48,715 bases of DNA from an uncultured Acetatifactor sp. (GCA_910579755.1 CAJTVB010000027.1:1-48715); one strand, 5' to 3'; positions 1 to 8,586 are shown, counted from the first letter of the stretch. The notes: generated from the letters alone by a model not told the origin. A program made the numbers and translations.

Positions 1-232
1 TGCGATAGCTTTCCATGATAGGAGAACCATAACAATCTGTTCCTGAAAGAAAGATAACATTATCTTTTCCGATTCGATCTCTTAAAAATCGTGCAAAAAT
101 ATCTGCATGCACAAACATGCCGCCTACATGCCCAAAATGTAAATTTTTGTTTCCGTAAGGCATACCTGCCGTAATAATTGCCCGCTTCGGAAATGTGGGG
201 CGTTCATTTGGAGCTAATCGCTTACATATCAT
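1..232 (-). CDS. metG: Methionyl-tRNA synthetase-like class I tRNA ligase, N-terminal fragment
   Basis: The minus-strand reading frame starts at ATG 232, behind a GAAAGGA ribosome site, and runs off the left edge after about 77 codons. Residues 19-35 read IITAGMPYGNKNLHFGH, a class I aminoacyl-tRNA synthetase HIGH region (HFGH). A second block, FLSGTDCYGSPIME, matches the MetRS segment just after the connective region. MetRS charges tRNA-Met in the cytoplasm. The KMSKS loop and anticodon domain lie outside the window, so it could be a MetG paralogue annotated only as a class I tRNA ligase. No T-box fits in the roughly 50 bases between its start and the upstream terminator. Family is fairly sure, substrate less so. 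Confidence 0.8.
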   Translation of the reverse strand, partial: MICKRLAPNERPTFPKRAIITAGMPYGNKNLHFGHVGGMFVHADIFARFLRDRIGKDNVIFLSGTDCYGSPIMESYR

Positions 233-280
233 ATTATTTTGTTCCTTTCTGAATCCCTGAAATAGATGGAAATATTGTAA

Positions 281-322
281 AATAAAAACGGTCCAAAACT
301 CGTATCAAGCTTTGGGCCGTTT
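281..322 (-). terminator. Rho-independent terminator behind the orphan peptide gene
   Basis: Read on the minus strand, an 11-12 bp stem (AACGGCCCAAA pairing with TTTGGACCGTT, one C/A mismatch) closes a loop of about 12 bases and is followed by TTTTTATTTT. It lies about 30 bases past the stop codon of the 30-codon peptide and separates it from the metG-like gene. Confidence 0.75.
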
Positions 323-351
323 GGTTCAGATTAACCAGGTAAAGATACTTG

Positions 352-444
352 TTATGAACACAGCCCAAAAAGCCCGTTGTCAATTTTGGCAATAGGCTGC
401 TGTTGCTGGTTCATTTTGTTCATGGTAACTGAAAATTTAGTCAT
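352..444 (-). CDS. Orphan 30-residue peptide, function unknown
   Basis: This is a short minus-strand frame with ATG at 444, an AAAGGAAAG ribosome site about 8 bases upstream, a TAA stop at 352-354, and a terminator directly after it. The peptide begins MTKFSVTMNKMNQQQQ and ends PIAKIDNGLFGLCS, with one cysteine next to last. I do not recognise a family. There is no signal peptide, no double-glycine leader site and no maturase, protease or exporter beside it. The pairing of ribosome site, compact frame and dedicated terminator supports a real transcript. Possible roles are a leader peptide, a modified-peptide precursor with modification genes elsewhere, or a cargo of the hairpin-rich element just upstream. 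The function is unresolved. Confidence 0.5.
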   Translation of the reverse strand: MTKFSVTMNKMNQQQQPIAKIDNGLFGLCS

Positions 445-460
445 GGTCGTATCTTTCCTT

Positions 461-558
461 TATTCCCGCGAGCAATGAGGAAAATAACCATGCTTGCATG
501 GGTATTTGACGAATGCCGCGAGGGTCAATACCCCGCCCCTTGCGGCGGGGTGATTGAC
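461..558. repeat. Hairpin-rich intergenic element
   Basis: Bases 524-558 form a long inverted repeat: GTCAAT pairs with ATTGAC around an inner 8-bp stem, ACCCCGCC with GGCGGGGT. Bases 488-501 form a second hairpin, CCATGC-TT-GCATGG. CCGCGAG occurs twice as a direct repeat (466-472 and 516-522). There is no T-run, so it is not a typical terminator of the AraC gene just upstream on the minus strand. It could be the end of a small mobile element, a REP-like palindrome or the structured leader of the 30-codon peptide gene. Confidence 0.5.
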
Positions 559-569
559 TTTGTGTAATT

Positions 570-1229
570 TTAGCAGTATATATTTTGGTTGTCAATAGGA
601 ATATGATTTTCCTGCCGGCATTCTTTATCTTGCTGCATATGAGATTCCCGCCGGTACTGGGAAGGAGATAAGCCGCACCATTTCTTGAAAAACGCCGTAA
701 AATGATGATAATCGGGAAAATCCAGATGATTGGAGATTTCCTGGACAGTCATGGGCGAATGGCGAAGCAGGTTCATGGATATTTCAAGTCTCAGGGACAG
801 GTAATAGTGGTAAGGAGTGGTGCGGTATTCCCTTTTGAACACGTCATTGCCCCTGGAACGGGAGAGATGGACGTGAGAGACGATCTCGTCAATATGCAGG
901 GAGCGGTGAACATTCTGTTCAATAAAGCATTTCATGGCGAAGGCAAGGGAGGTTTTTTCCTGATGGCCGATCAGGGTTTCCGAGAGCTGTCCGCTGTGAG
1001 AGCCTGGTAAAATGGACAGATGAGGAAAACGGGCTTTATCTGTCGGATCATTATCCGGTCTGCGCCATGCTTTCTCTGGAAGAAAACCGGTGACACACTG
1101 ACTGCATTTGTCCTGCCGTCCTGTCGGGGCGTTTATGACCGCAGCGTATCCGAACAGGGCGGCAAGGGGCAGATGCAGGTAACCTATAGTCTTCTGCACC
1201 CCGTCTGAAATTATAACCAATTCTACCAA
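570..1229 (-). CDS. AraC-family regulator, short and possibly decayed
   Basis: The C-terminal half of this 219-codon frame is an AraC/XylS double helix-turn-helix domain: an IEQNVHRSLHIDEIVSHVHL first helix pair, then LEISMNLLRHSPMTVQEISN and the FTAFFKKWCGLSPSQYRR signature. Such regulators are usually 270-300 residues with an N-terminal ligand domain. Here only about 90 residues precede the domain and none resembles a cupin. The start is a TTG with no ribosome site, and an overlapping frame begins at ATG 1236, both hints of N-terminal decay or a frameshift. The first recognition helix is odd (LSRSRGNDVFKRE). It may be a remnant rather than a working regulator. Its targets cannot be inferred. 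Confidence 0.6.
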   Translation of the reverse strand: MVELVIISDGVQKTIGYLHLPLAALFGYAAVINAPTGRQDKCSQCVTGFLPEKAWRRPDNDPTDKARFPHLSILPGSHSGQLSETLIGHQEKTSLAFAMKCFIEQNVHRSLHIDEIVSHVHLSRSRGNDVFKREYRTTPYHYYLSLRLEISMNLLRHSPMTVQEISNHLDFPDYHHFTAFFKKWCGLSPSQYRRESHMQQDKECRQENHIPIDNQNIYC

Positions 1230-1404
1230 TTTCCATTTATGACAAAGTTCAGGAAAACCCGAATTACACAGAAATTAACTATAAAAATTGGGCGGCATAT
1301 TGTGACGCAGGGCAGTCAAGGCCGCCAAGGCTGCAAGCCTGGGTTTTGACAGCAGTCTGTTACAGGTGAATAATTGCAAAGACAGATATGAAAACAAATA
1401 TTCG

Positions 1405-1416
1405 GAACAAATGTTC
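1405..1416 (+). promoter_or_regulatory. LexA (SOS) box upstream of uvrB
   Basis: GAACAAATGTTC is a perfect palindromic match to the Gram-positive LexA core GAAC-N4-GTTC, with purine and pyrimidine spacer bases as in the Bacillus consensus. It lies just upstream of the uvrB promoter, where LexA repression and DNA-damage induction are expected. The rest of the 1230-1592 gap holds this box, the promoter and the uvrB leader. Confidence 0.85.
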
Positions 1417-1422
1417 TAAAAA

Positions 1423-1465
1423 TTGCAGTTTTTATCTATACAAATAAAATGTCCTATGGTATAAT
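1423..1465 (+). promoter_or_regulatory. uvrB-uvrA promoter region
   Basis: Two overlapping sigma-A type candidates are visible: TTGCAG (1423-1428) N16 TAAAAT (1445-1450), and an extended -10 TGGTATAAT ending at 1465 with a weak TATACA -35 at 1437. Either start site lies downstream of the LexA box. The upstream ATG at 1449 lies inside the promoter, which argues against it as the uvrB start. Confidence 0.6.
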
Positions 1466-1592
1466 CAGAACTGCTTTTGTTCGACTGGGATCATCCTGGT
1501 TTTGCTACTATATATCAAGTATGGAAAAAGAGAACCACTTTTCTGATATGGTAATGAGATGCTTCGAGCAGCATTATGGAGGTGACTTTTTT

Positions 1593-3641
1593 GTGTATAA
1601 TGAACAGAAACCGTTCATAGAACAGAAATCGTTCATAGAACAAAAACCGTTTAAGCTTCATTCGGAATACAAGCCTACCGGAGACCAGCCCGCAGCCATA
1701 GCCGAGCTTGTGGAGGGGTTTAAACAGGGCAACCAGTTCCAGACCCTGCTGGGGGTTACAGGCTCCGGCAAGACCTTCACCATGGCCAACGTCATTCAGG
1801 CCCTGAACAAGCCCACCTTAGTCATAGCCCACAATAAGACTCTGGCGGGACAATTGTACGGCGAGTTCAAGGAATTTTTTCCGGAAAACGCGGTAGAATA
1901 CTTTGTGTCCTACTATGACTATTACCAGCCGGAGGCCTATGTGCCGTCCTCAGATACTTATATAGCAAAGGATTCCTCTGTCAACGATGAGATCGATAAG
2001 CTTCGCCTGTCTGCTACCGTCTCCCTGACGGAGCGGAGGGATGTGGTGGTGGTGGCCAGCGTATCCTGTATCTACGGCCTGGGCAGCCCTGACGAATATC
2101 AGGACATGGTGGTGTCCCTGCGCCCTGGCATGGTGAAGGACCGGGATCAGGTTCTGAGGGAGCTGGTGGACATTCAGTATACCCGTAACGAGATGGATAT
2201 GCAGAGAGGGTGCTTTCGCGTCCATGGGGATGTGGTGGAGGTGTATCCGGCCCAGGGGGGAGACTATTTTATCAGGGTGGAATTTTTCGGCGATGAGATC
2301 GACAGGATCGCAGAGGTGGAGCCTCTGTCCGGCAGGGTGCATGCAGAGCTGAATCATATTGCCATATTTCCGGCCTCCCATTATGTGGTGTCTCAGGAAA
2401 AGATCCGGGCCGCCTGTGATAATATAGAAAAGGAAATGGAGGAGCAGGTGCGCTTCTTCAAGGGAGAGGACAAGCTCATCGAGGCCCAGCGCATTGCCGA
2501 GAGGACAAATTTTGATGTGGAAATGCTGAGAGAGACGGGCTTCTGCTCGGGAATCGAAAATTATTCCAGACACCTGAACGGGGCGCCTCCGGGAGCGCCG
2601 CCCATGACGCTGATGGATTTCTTCCGGGATGATTTTCTGATCATTATAGATGAGTCCCATATGACCATACCTCAGATCCGGGGAATGTACGCGGGGGACC
2701 GCTCCAGAAAAACCACGCTGGTGGATTACGGATTCCGCCTTCCATCGGCGTTGGATAACCGGCCTTTGAACTTTGAGGAATTTGAGTCTCATATTGATCA
2801 GATGCTGTTTGTTTCCGCTACGCCCTCGGATTACGAGGCTTCCCATGAGCTTCTGAGGACAGAGCAGATCATCCGGCCCACGGGTCTTTTGGATCCGGAG
2901 GTGGATGTGCGTCCTGTAGAGGGGCAGATCGATGATCTGATCGGCGAAGTCAACAGAGAGGTGGAGAAGAAAAACAAGATATTGATCACTACCCTGACAA
3001 AGCGTATGGCGGAGGATCTGACGGATTATATGCGGGAGGTGGGGATCCGGGTCAAATATCTGCATTCGGACATCGATACCCTGGAGCGGGCGGAGATCAT
3101 TCGGGATATGCGGCTGGATGTGTTTGATGTGCTGGTGGGAATCAATCTTCTGCGGGAAGGGCTGGATATTCCGGAGATCTCTCTGGTGGTGATTCTGGAT
3201 GCGGATAAGGAGGGCTTTCTGCGCAGCGGCACTTCATTGATTCAGACCATAGGCCGGGCGGCCCGCAACGCGGAAGGACGGGTGATCATGTACGCGGACA
3301 CCATAACGGATTCTATGAGGGCGGCCCTGGACGAGACCAGCCGCCGCCGGGAAATCCAGATGAAATATAATGAAGAACACGGTATCACCCCCCAGACCAT
3401 CAAGAAGGCAGTCAGGGATCTGATCAGTATTTCCAAGGTGATCGCCAAAGAGGAGGTACAGTTTGAGAAGGATCCGGAATCCATGGACCGCAAGGAGCTG
3501 GAAAAGCTGATTGCGGAGGTGCAGAAAAAGATGCAGAGAGCCGCAGCGGATCTGAATTTCGAAGCCGCAGCCGAGCTGCGTGACAAGATGCTGGAGCTGA
3601 AGAAGGCGTTGGCGGAAATCGAAGGAAAAGACAAAGAGTAG
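1593..3641 (+). CDS. uvrB: Excinuclease ABC subunit UvrB
   Basis: UvrB is the damage-verifying helicase-like subunit of nucleotide excision repair. It is loaded by UvrA and recruits the UvrC nuclease. Visible are the P-loop GVTGSGKTF near residue 54, the beta-hairpin region with YYDYYQPEAYVPSSDTYIAK, the DESHM segment, helicase motif VI QTIGRAARN near residue 550 and a C-terminal UVR motif (LNFEAAAELRDKM). I chose GTG 1593 because GGAGGTG sits 8 bases upstream and the longer frame (ATG 1449) would start inside the promoter. This gives 682 residues, the family size. Residues 4-21 are an unusual threefold EQKPFI-type repeat before the normal FKLHSEYKPTGDQP start. uvrA follows 48 bases later. 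Confidence 0.97.
   Translation: MYNEQKPFIEQKSFIEQKPFKLHSEYKPTGDQPAAIAELVEGFKQGNQFQTLLGVTGSGKTFTMANVIQALNKPTLVIAHNKTLAGQLYGEFKEFFPENAVEYFVSYYDYYQPEAYVPSSDTYIAKDSSVNDEIDKLRLSATVSLTERRDVVVVASVSCIYGLGSPDEYQDMVVSLRPGMVKDRDQVLRELVDIQYTRNEMDMQRGCFRVHGDVVEVYPAQGGDYFIRVEFFGDEIDRIAEVEPLSGRVHAELNHIAIFPASHYVVSQEKIRAACDNIEKEMEEQVRFFKGEDKLIEAQRIAERTNFDVEMLRETGFCSGIENYSRHLNGAPPGAPPMTLMDFFRDDFLIIIDESHMTIPQIRGMYAGDRSRKTTLVDYGFRLPSALDNRPLNFEEFESHIDQMLFVSATPSDYEASHELLRTEQIIRPTGLLDPEVDVRPVEGQIDDLIGEVNREVEKKNKILITTLTKRMAEDLTDYMREVGIRVKYLHSDIDTLERAEIIRDMRLDVFDVLVGINLLREGLDIPEISLVVILDADKEGFLRSGTSLIQTIGRAARNAEGRVIMYADTITDSMRAALDETSRRREIQMKYNEEHGITPQTIKKAVRDLISISKVIAKEEVQFEKDPESMDRKELEKLIAEVQKKMQRAAADLNFEAAAELRDKMLELKKALAEIEGKDKE
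1602..1655 (+). repeat. 18-bp tandem repeat, three copies, at the uvrB 5' end
   Basis: Copies start at 1602, 1620 and 1638. The unit is GAACAGAAACCGTTCATA with one change in the second copy and several in the third. It encodes the EQKPFI/EQKSFI/EQKPFK stretch. The first two copies contain GAAC-N7-GTTC, the LexA half-sites at the wrong spacing. Confidence 0.9.
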
Positions 3642-3689
3642 CCGGCGGGGAAGCTGTAGGAAGGACACAACGTAAAAAGGAGAAAATTT

Positions 3690-6578
3690 GTGGAAGAGAT
3701 CAAGAAAATGCGGCCCAGAGATTATATTAAGATTCGAGGAGCCTGTGAGCATAATTTGAAGAATATTGATGTGGACATTCCCAGGAATGAGCTGGTTGTT
3801 CTGACAGGAATGTCAGGATCCGGGAAATCCTCTCTGGCATTTGACACCATCTATGCAGAGGGCCAGCGCCGGTATATGGAATCCCTGTCTTCTTATGCCA
3901 GGCAGTTTTTGGGACAGATGGAAAAGCCCAATGTGGAGCGTATTGACGGATTGTCTCCCGCCATTTCCATAGACCAGAAATCTACCAACCGAAATCCCCG
4001 TTCCACGGTGGGGACGGTGACGGAGATTTATGATTATTTTCGTCTGCTCTATGCAAGGATCGGGATTCCCCACTGTCCCAACTGTGGAAGGGAGATTGCA
4101 AGGCAGACGGTGGATCAGATGGTGGATCAGATCATGCTGCTGCCTGAGGGGACCAGACTGCAGCTGCTGGCTCCGGTGGTTCGGGGACGGAAGGGTGAGC
4201 ACGTGAAGGTTCTGGAGCGTGCAAAGCGCAGCGGCTACGTAAGAGTGCGGGTGGACGGCAGTTTGTACGAGCTGACAGAGGACATCTCCCTGGACAAGAA
4301 TATAAAGCATAACATCGATATCGTGGTGGATCGGCTGGTGGTAAAGGACGGCATTCAGCGGAGACTTGCCGACTCTGTTGAAAACGTGCTTGCACTGGCG
4401 GACGGGCTTCTGGTGGTTGACGTGATTAACGGGGAGCCATTGACCTTCAGCCAGAATTTTGCCTGTCCGGACTGCGGTATAGGCATCAGCGAGATTGAGC
4501 CCCGGAGCTTTTCCTTTAATAATCCTTTCGGAGCCTGCCCGGAATGTTTCGGACTGGGATATAAGATGGAGTTTGACGAGGAGCTGATGATTCCTGATCA
4601 AAGTCTCAGCATCAGGGAGGGGGCTATCGTGGTGGTGGGCTGGCAGTCCTGTGCGGATAAGGCGAGCTTTACCAATGCCATCCTTCAGGCGCTCTGCAAG
4701 GAATACCATTTTGATCTGGATACCCCCTTTGGAGAGTATCCGGAGAATATCAGGAGAATTCTGCTCTACGGAACTGACGGCCGGGAGGTGGAGGTCCACT
4801 ATCAGGGACAGCGCGGGAAGGGAGTCTACCCTGTAGCCTTTGAGGGATTGATCAGGAATGTGGAGCGTAAGTACAAGGAAACCTTTTCCGAGACCATGAA
4901 GCAGGAATACGAGACTTTTATGCATATCACACCTTGCAAGATGTGTAAAGGAATGCGCCTGAAAAAGGAGGCGCTGGCAGTAACGGTATGCGATAAGAAT
5001 ATTTACGAGATAACATCCATGTCTGTGCGAGACCTGCATGGCTTCCTGAATGAGATGACCCTTACAGCGCAGCAGCAGCTGATCGGAAAGCAGATATTGA
5101 AGGAGATCCGTGCCAGGGTAGGCTTCCTGGTGGATGTGGGACTGGAATATCTGTCTCTATCCAGAGGAACTGCAACGCTGTCCGGAGGGGAGGCCCAGAG
5201 AATCCGTCTGGCCACTCAGATCGGTTCCGGTCTGGTGGGAGTGTGCTATATTTTGGATGAGCCCAGCATCGGCCTTCACCAAAGGGATAACGATAAGCTG
5301 CTGAATACCCTGAAGAGTCTTCGGGATCTGGGTAATACCCTGATCGTGGTGGAACACGACGAGGATACCATGCTGGCGGCAGACTATGTGGTGGACATCG
5401 GACCGGGAGCGGGCTCCCACGGAGGCCAGGTGGTGGCCTGCGGTACGGCAGAGGAGATTATGCAGGTGCCCGGCTCCATTACCGGAAAGTATCTGAGCGG
5501 CGAGATGGCGATTCCCGTGCCTGCTCTCCGCCGTACTCCCACGGGCTGGCTGAAGGTGCTGGGAGCCAGGGAGAATAATCTGAAGAATATTGACGTGGAG
5601 ATTCCTTTGGGAGTATTGACCTGTGTCACAGGGGTGTCCGGTTCTGGAAAGAGTTCCTTAGTGAACGAGATTCTGTACAAACATCTGGCCAGAGACTTGA
5701 ACCGGGCCAGGTGCATACCCGGAAAACATAAGGACATTCAGGGACTGGAGAACCTGGACAAGGTGATCGATATCGACCAGTCGCCCATAGGCCGCACGCC
5801 GCGGTCCAATCCGGCCACCTACACGGGGGTTTTCGACCAGATCAGAGATTTGTTTGCGTCCACTGCGGACGCCAAGGCCAAGGGCTACAGCAAGGGACGC
5901 TTCAGCTTTAACGTAAAGGGAGGCCGGTGCGAGGCCTGCGGCGGCGACGGAATCATCAAGATAGAGATGCACTTTCTGCCGGATGTGTATGTGCCCTGCG
6001 AGGTCTGCGGGGGCAAACGCTACAACCGGGAGACTCTGGATGTGAAATATAAAGGGAAAAGTATTTTTGACGTGCTGGATATGACAGTGGAGGAGGCCCT
6101 TCCCTTTTTTGAGCATCTGCCCTCTATCAGAAGAAAGATAGAGACCCTGTATGATGTGGGGCTTTCCTATGTAAAGCTGGGCCAGCCCTCCACCACCCTG
6201 TCGGGAGGAGAAGCCCAGCGGATCAAGCTGGCCACAGAGCTCAGCCGCAGGAGTACAGGGAGGACGATTTACATTCTGGACGAGCCTACCACAGGGCTTC
6301 ATTTTGCCGATGTACACAAGCTGGTGGAAATTCTCCACAGACTTGCGGACGGAGGGAATACCGTAGTGGTCATCGAACACAATCTGGACGTGATCAAAAC
6401 GGCGGATTATATTATTGATATCGGTCCTGAGGGAGGCGACAGAGGGGGAACCGTGATTGCCAGCGGTACTCCCGAGGAGATTGTAAAAGTGAAAAAGTCC
6501 TACACAGGGGCTTATGTGAAAAAAATGTTAGAAAAAGGTAAGAAAAAAGCTAAAGAGTTTAAGGCTGCAGACCGATAA
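3690..6578 (+). CDS. uvrA: Excinuclease ABC subunit UvrA
   Basis: UvrA is the ATP-dependent damage sensor of nucleotide excision repair and acts as a dimer with UvrB. Two ABC ATPase modules are present: P-loop GMSGSGKSS near residue 40 with signature LSGGEAQRIRL near 496, and P-loop GVSGSGKSS near 648 with signature LSGGEAQRIKL near 836. Zinc-binding cysteine pairs appear at CPNC (about 128), CPDCGIG and CPECFGLG (about 260-285), and CEACGGDG and CEVCGGKRYN (about 747-775). The start is GTG 3690 with AAAAGGAG 7 bases upstream. At 962 residues it is full length and should be transcribed with uvrB under the LexA box. Confidence 0.98.
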   Translation: MEEIKKMRPRDYIKIRGACEHNLKNIDVDIPRNELVVLTGMSGSGKSSLAFDTIYAEGQRRYMESLSSYARQFLGQMEKPNVERIDGLSPAISIDQKSTNRNPRSTVGTVTEIYDYFRLLYARIGIPHCPNCGREIARQTVDQMVDQIMLLPEGTRLQLLAPVVRGRKGEHVKVLERAKRSGYVRVRVDGSLYELTEDISLDKNIKHNIDIVVDRLVVKDGIQRRLADSVENVLALADGLLVVDVINGEPLTFSQNFACPDCGIGISEIEPRSFSFNNPFGACPECFGLGYKMEFDEELMIPDQSLSIREGAIVVVGWQSCADKASFTNAILQALCKEYHFDLDTPFGEYPENIRRILLYGTDGREVEVHYQGQRGKGVYPVAFEGLIRNVERKYKETFSETMKQEYETFMHITPCKMCKGMRLKKEALAVTVCDKNIYEITSMSVRDLHGFLNEMTLTAQQQLIGKQILKEIRARVGFLVDVGLEYLSLSRGTATLSGGEAQRIRLATQIGSGLVGVCYILDEPSIGLHQRDNDKLLNTLKSLRDLGNTLIVVEHDEDTMLAADYVVDIGPGAGSHGGQVVACGTAEEIMQVPGSITGKYLSGEMAIPVPALRRTPTGWLKVLGARENNLKNIDVEIPLGVLTCVTGVSGSGKSSLVNEILYKHLARDLNRARCIPGKHKDIQGLENLDKVIDIDQSPIGRTPRSNPATYTGVFDQIRDLFASTADAKAKGYSKGRFSFNVKGGRCEACGGDGIIKIEMHFLPDVYVPCEVCGGKRYNRETLDVKYKGKSIFDVLDMTVEEALPFFEHLPSIRRKIETLYDVGLSYVKLGQPSTTLSGGEAQRIKLATELSRRSTGRTIYILDEPTTGLHFADVHKLVEILHRLADGGNTVVVIEHNLDVIKTADYIIDIGPEGGDRGGTVIASGTPEEIVKVKKSYTGAYVKKMLEKGKKKAKEFKAADR

Positions 6579-6593
6579 AACATATATCGGAGC

Positions 6594-6642
6594 AAGGACG
6601 CTGCATGGAGACGGAAGGATTCGTCTTTCAAAGGCGTCCTTT
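6594..6642 (+). terminator. Probable terminator of uvrBA
   Basis: AAGGACGC pairs with GCGTCCTT, and the loop holds a second imperfect stem (GGAGACGG with TTCGTCTTTC). The T tail is weak, so termination may be partial. Confidence 0.45.
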
Positions 6643-6799
6643 GTGGTGTGATGCGAATATCTGAACTGATAATAATCATTGGTTAAGAAAAATTTTTTAT
6701 AAAAGCTCTATGAAAATTAAAATTTTTCGGTTATAATGGACACTGTATGACTGCTTATAGATTAAAATATCCGAAACATCAGAAAGGGGTATGCATAGC

Positions 6800-7792
6800 A
6801 TGCAGTGCACAGATATCGGAATCGATTTGGGAACAGCCAGCATTTTAGTATACATCAGAGGAAAAGGGGTCGTTTTAAAGGAGCCCTCCGTTGTTGCATT
6901 TGACAGAGATACAAACAAAATTAAAGCCATCGGTGAGGATGCCCGGCTCATGCTGGGAAGAACTCCCGGGAATATTGTGGCAGTAAGACCTCTGCGTCAG
7001 GGCGTTATCTCGGATTACACAGTAACCGAGAAAATGATGAAGTATTTCATTCAGAAGGCGCTGGGAAAGCGCACATTTCGCAAGCCCCGAATCGCTGTCT
7101 GCGTGCCCAGCGGCGTTACGGAGGTAGAGAAGAAGGCGGTGGAGGATGCTACCTATCAGGCAGGGGCCCGGGAAGTGGCTATCATTGAGGAGCCTATTGC
7201 GGCGGCTATTGGTGCGGGAATTGACATTTCAAAGCCCTGCGGCAATATGATCGTGGACATCGGAGGCGGTACCTCCGACATTGCGGTGATCTCTCTGGGA
7301 GGCACCGTGGTCAGCGCATCCATCAAGATCGCGGGAGACGATTTCGATGAAGCCATTGTACGTTATATGCGTAAGAAGCATAATCTGCTGATCGGTGAAA
7401 GGACGGCAGAGGATTTGAAGATAAAGATCGGTTCCGCCTACAGGAGAGCCGAGATCGATTACATGGATGTACGAGGACGCAACCTGGTAACAGGGCTTCC
7501 TAAAACGGTGAAGGTGTCCTCCGAGGAGACCGAGGAGGCGCTCCGGGAGACTACGGCCCAGATCGTGGAGACCATCCACAGCGTGCTGGAGAAGACACCT
7601 CCCGAGCTGGCAGCGGATATTGCAGACAGAGGCATTGTGCTCACCGGAGGCGGGAGCCTGCTGAGAGGGCTGGAGGAGCTGATCTGTGCGAAGACCGGCA
7701 TCAACACCATGACGGCGGAGGATCCGCTCACTGCGGTGGCTGTGGGCACAGGAAGATATGTAGAGTTTTTGTCCGGTTATCGTGAGGACTGA
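6800..7792 (+). CDS. mbl: MreB/Mbl-family actin-like cell-shape protein
   Basis: Mbl/MreB filaments move along the inner membrane face and guide lateral cell-wall synthesis. The protein opens with the phosphate-1 motif DIGIDLGTAS and shows VDIGGGTSDIAV (phosphate 2, residues about 150-162), EEPIAAAIG and the adenosine motif VLTGGGSLLRG near the C-terminus. I prefer ATG 6800 over ATG 6791 because the AAAGGGG ribosome site ends 10 bases before 6800 but only 1 base before 6791, and MQCTDIGID aligns with the usual MFARDIGID start. Length is 330 residues. A TATAAT (6732-6737) upstream is a possible -10 without a clear -35. The mbl-flhO-flhP order matches Bacillus, which favours Mbl over MreB proper. 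Confidence 0.93.
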   Translation: MQCTDIGIDLGTASILVYIRGKGVVLKEPSVVAFDRDTNKIKAIGEDARLMLGRTPGNIVAVRPLRQGVISDYTVTEKMMKYFIQKALGKRTFRKPRIAVCVPSGVTEVEKKAVEDATYQAGAREVAIIEEPIAAAIGAGIDISKPCGNMIVDIGGGTSDIAVISLGGTVVSASIKIAGDDFDEAIVRYMRKKHNLLIGERTAEDLKIKIGSAYRRAEIDYMDVRGRNLVTGLPKTVKVSSEETEEALRETTAQIVETIHSVLEKTPPELAADIADRGIVLTGGGSLLRGLEELICAKTGINTMTAEDPLTAVAVGTGRYVEFLSGYRED

Positions 7793-7809
7793 CAATCAGG
7801 AGGCATAAA

Positions 7810-8586
7810 ATGTTAAAAGGGCTGTATACTGCATACACGGGTATGCTCAACGAGCAGCACAGAATGGATACGCTGACCAATAACCTTGCAAATGCAAGCA
7901 CTGTGGGATTTAAAAAGGAGGGGGCTACCAGCCAGGCCTTTGACAGTATCCTGACGGTGAAAGTCAAGGACCAGTCTGTGGGAACCAAGAACGTGGAGCG
8001 GATGGGAAGAAACAATCCCGGTGTGCGCATCGGGGAAAATTATACGGATTTTACCCAGGGATCGTTCCGGATAACGGACAATACCTATGACCTGGCGCTG
8101 GCAGGAGAGGGATTTTTTGCCGTTGAGTTTACCAACAAGGCGGGAGAGACTTCCACCATGTATACCCGTGCGGGGCAGTTTACTTTGAACAGGGAAGGCT
8201 ATCTGGTGACAGAGGACGGAGATTATGTGCTGGACACACAGAATCGGAGAATCCGTCTGAATACTCTTGCGGAGACTCAGATCAGTGATAACGGAACCAT
8301 CAGTCAGAACGGGGTGAATGTGGCAAGAATTCAGGTGACGGATTTTGAGGACTACAATTATCTTGAAAAATATGGAGAAACCTATTACCGCCCTGTGGAG
8401 GGGGCCAGAACCACAACTGCTTCCGCGGAGGTGAAGTCAGGATATCTGGAAATGGCAAACGTGCAGATTGTTTCTGAGATGGTCAATCTGATCAGTATTA
8501 CCAGGGCTTATGAGAGCAGCCAGAAAATCATTCAGGCCTATGACAGTTCTCTGGAAATTGCTGCGAATCAGCTGGGCAAGGTATAA
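7810..8586 (+). CDS. flhO: Flagellar basal-body rod/hook protein, FlhO (FlgF/FlgG) type
   Basis: This is a distal-rod component of the flagellar axial structure, exported through the flagellar type III apparatus. The N-terminal rod motif (GLYTAYTGMLNEQHRMDTLT, then NNLANASTVGFKKE) and the C-terminal axial helix (NVQIVSEMVNLISITRAYES) are intact, with the central LAGEGFFAVE hook-rod domain. Length is 258 residues. It starts at ATG 7810 with AGGAGGC upstream and follows mbl by 17 bases, so the two are probably co-transcribed. Assignment as FlhO rather than FlhP rests on order next to mbl. Confidence 0.92.
   Translation: MLKGLYTAYTGMLNEQHRMDTLTNNLANASTVGFKKEGATSQAFDSILTVKVKDQSVGTKNVERMGRNNPGVRIGENYTDFTQGSFRITDNTYDLALAGEGFFAVEFTNKAGETSTMYTRAGQFTLNREGYLVTEDGDYVLDTQNRRIRLNTLAETQISDNGTISQNGVNVARIQVTDFEDYNYLEKYGETYYRPVEGARTTTASAEVKSGYLEMANVQIVSEMVNLISITRAYESSQKIIQAYDSSLEIAANQLGKV

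Noticed and set aside
1..232. T-box leader upstream of the MetRS-like gene
   Set aside because: Only about 50 bases separate the preceding terminator from the start codon, too few for a T-box.
1051..1236. 61-codon minus-strand frame overlapping the AraC start
   Set aside because: Not a convincing gene. It may be part of the decayed N-terminus of the AraC gene, so it is noted there rather than called.
1950..3065. 371-codon open frame on the minus strand inside uvrB
   Set aside because: It is antisense to a clear UvrB reading frame, rich in His/Leu/Ile from antisense codon bias, and has no ribosome site.
3813..5039. 408-codon open frame on the minus strand inside uvrA
   Set aside because: Same reason: antisense shadow of UvrA with no motif, start signal or conservation hint.
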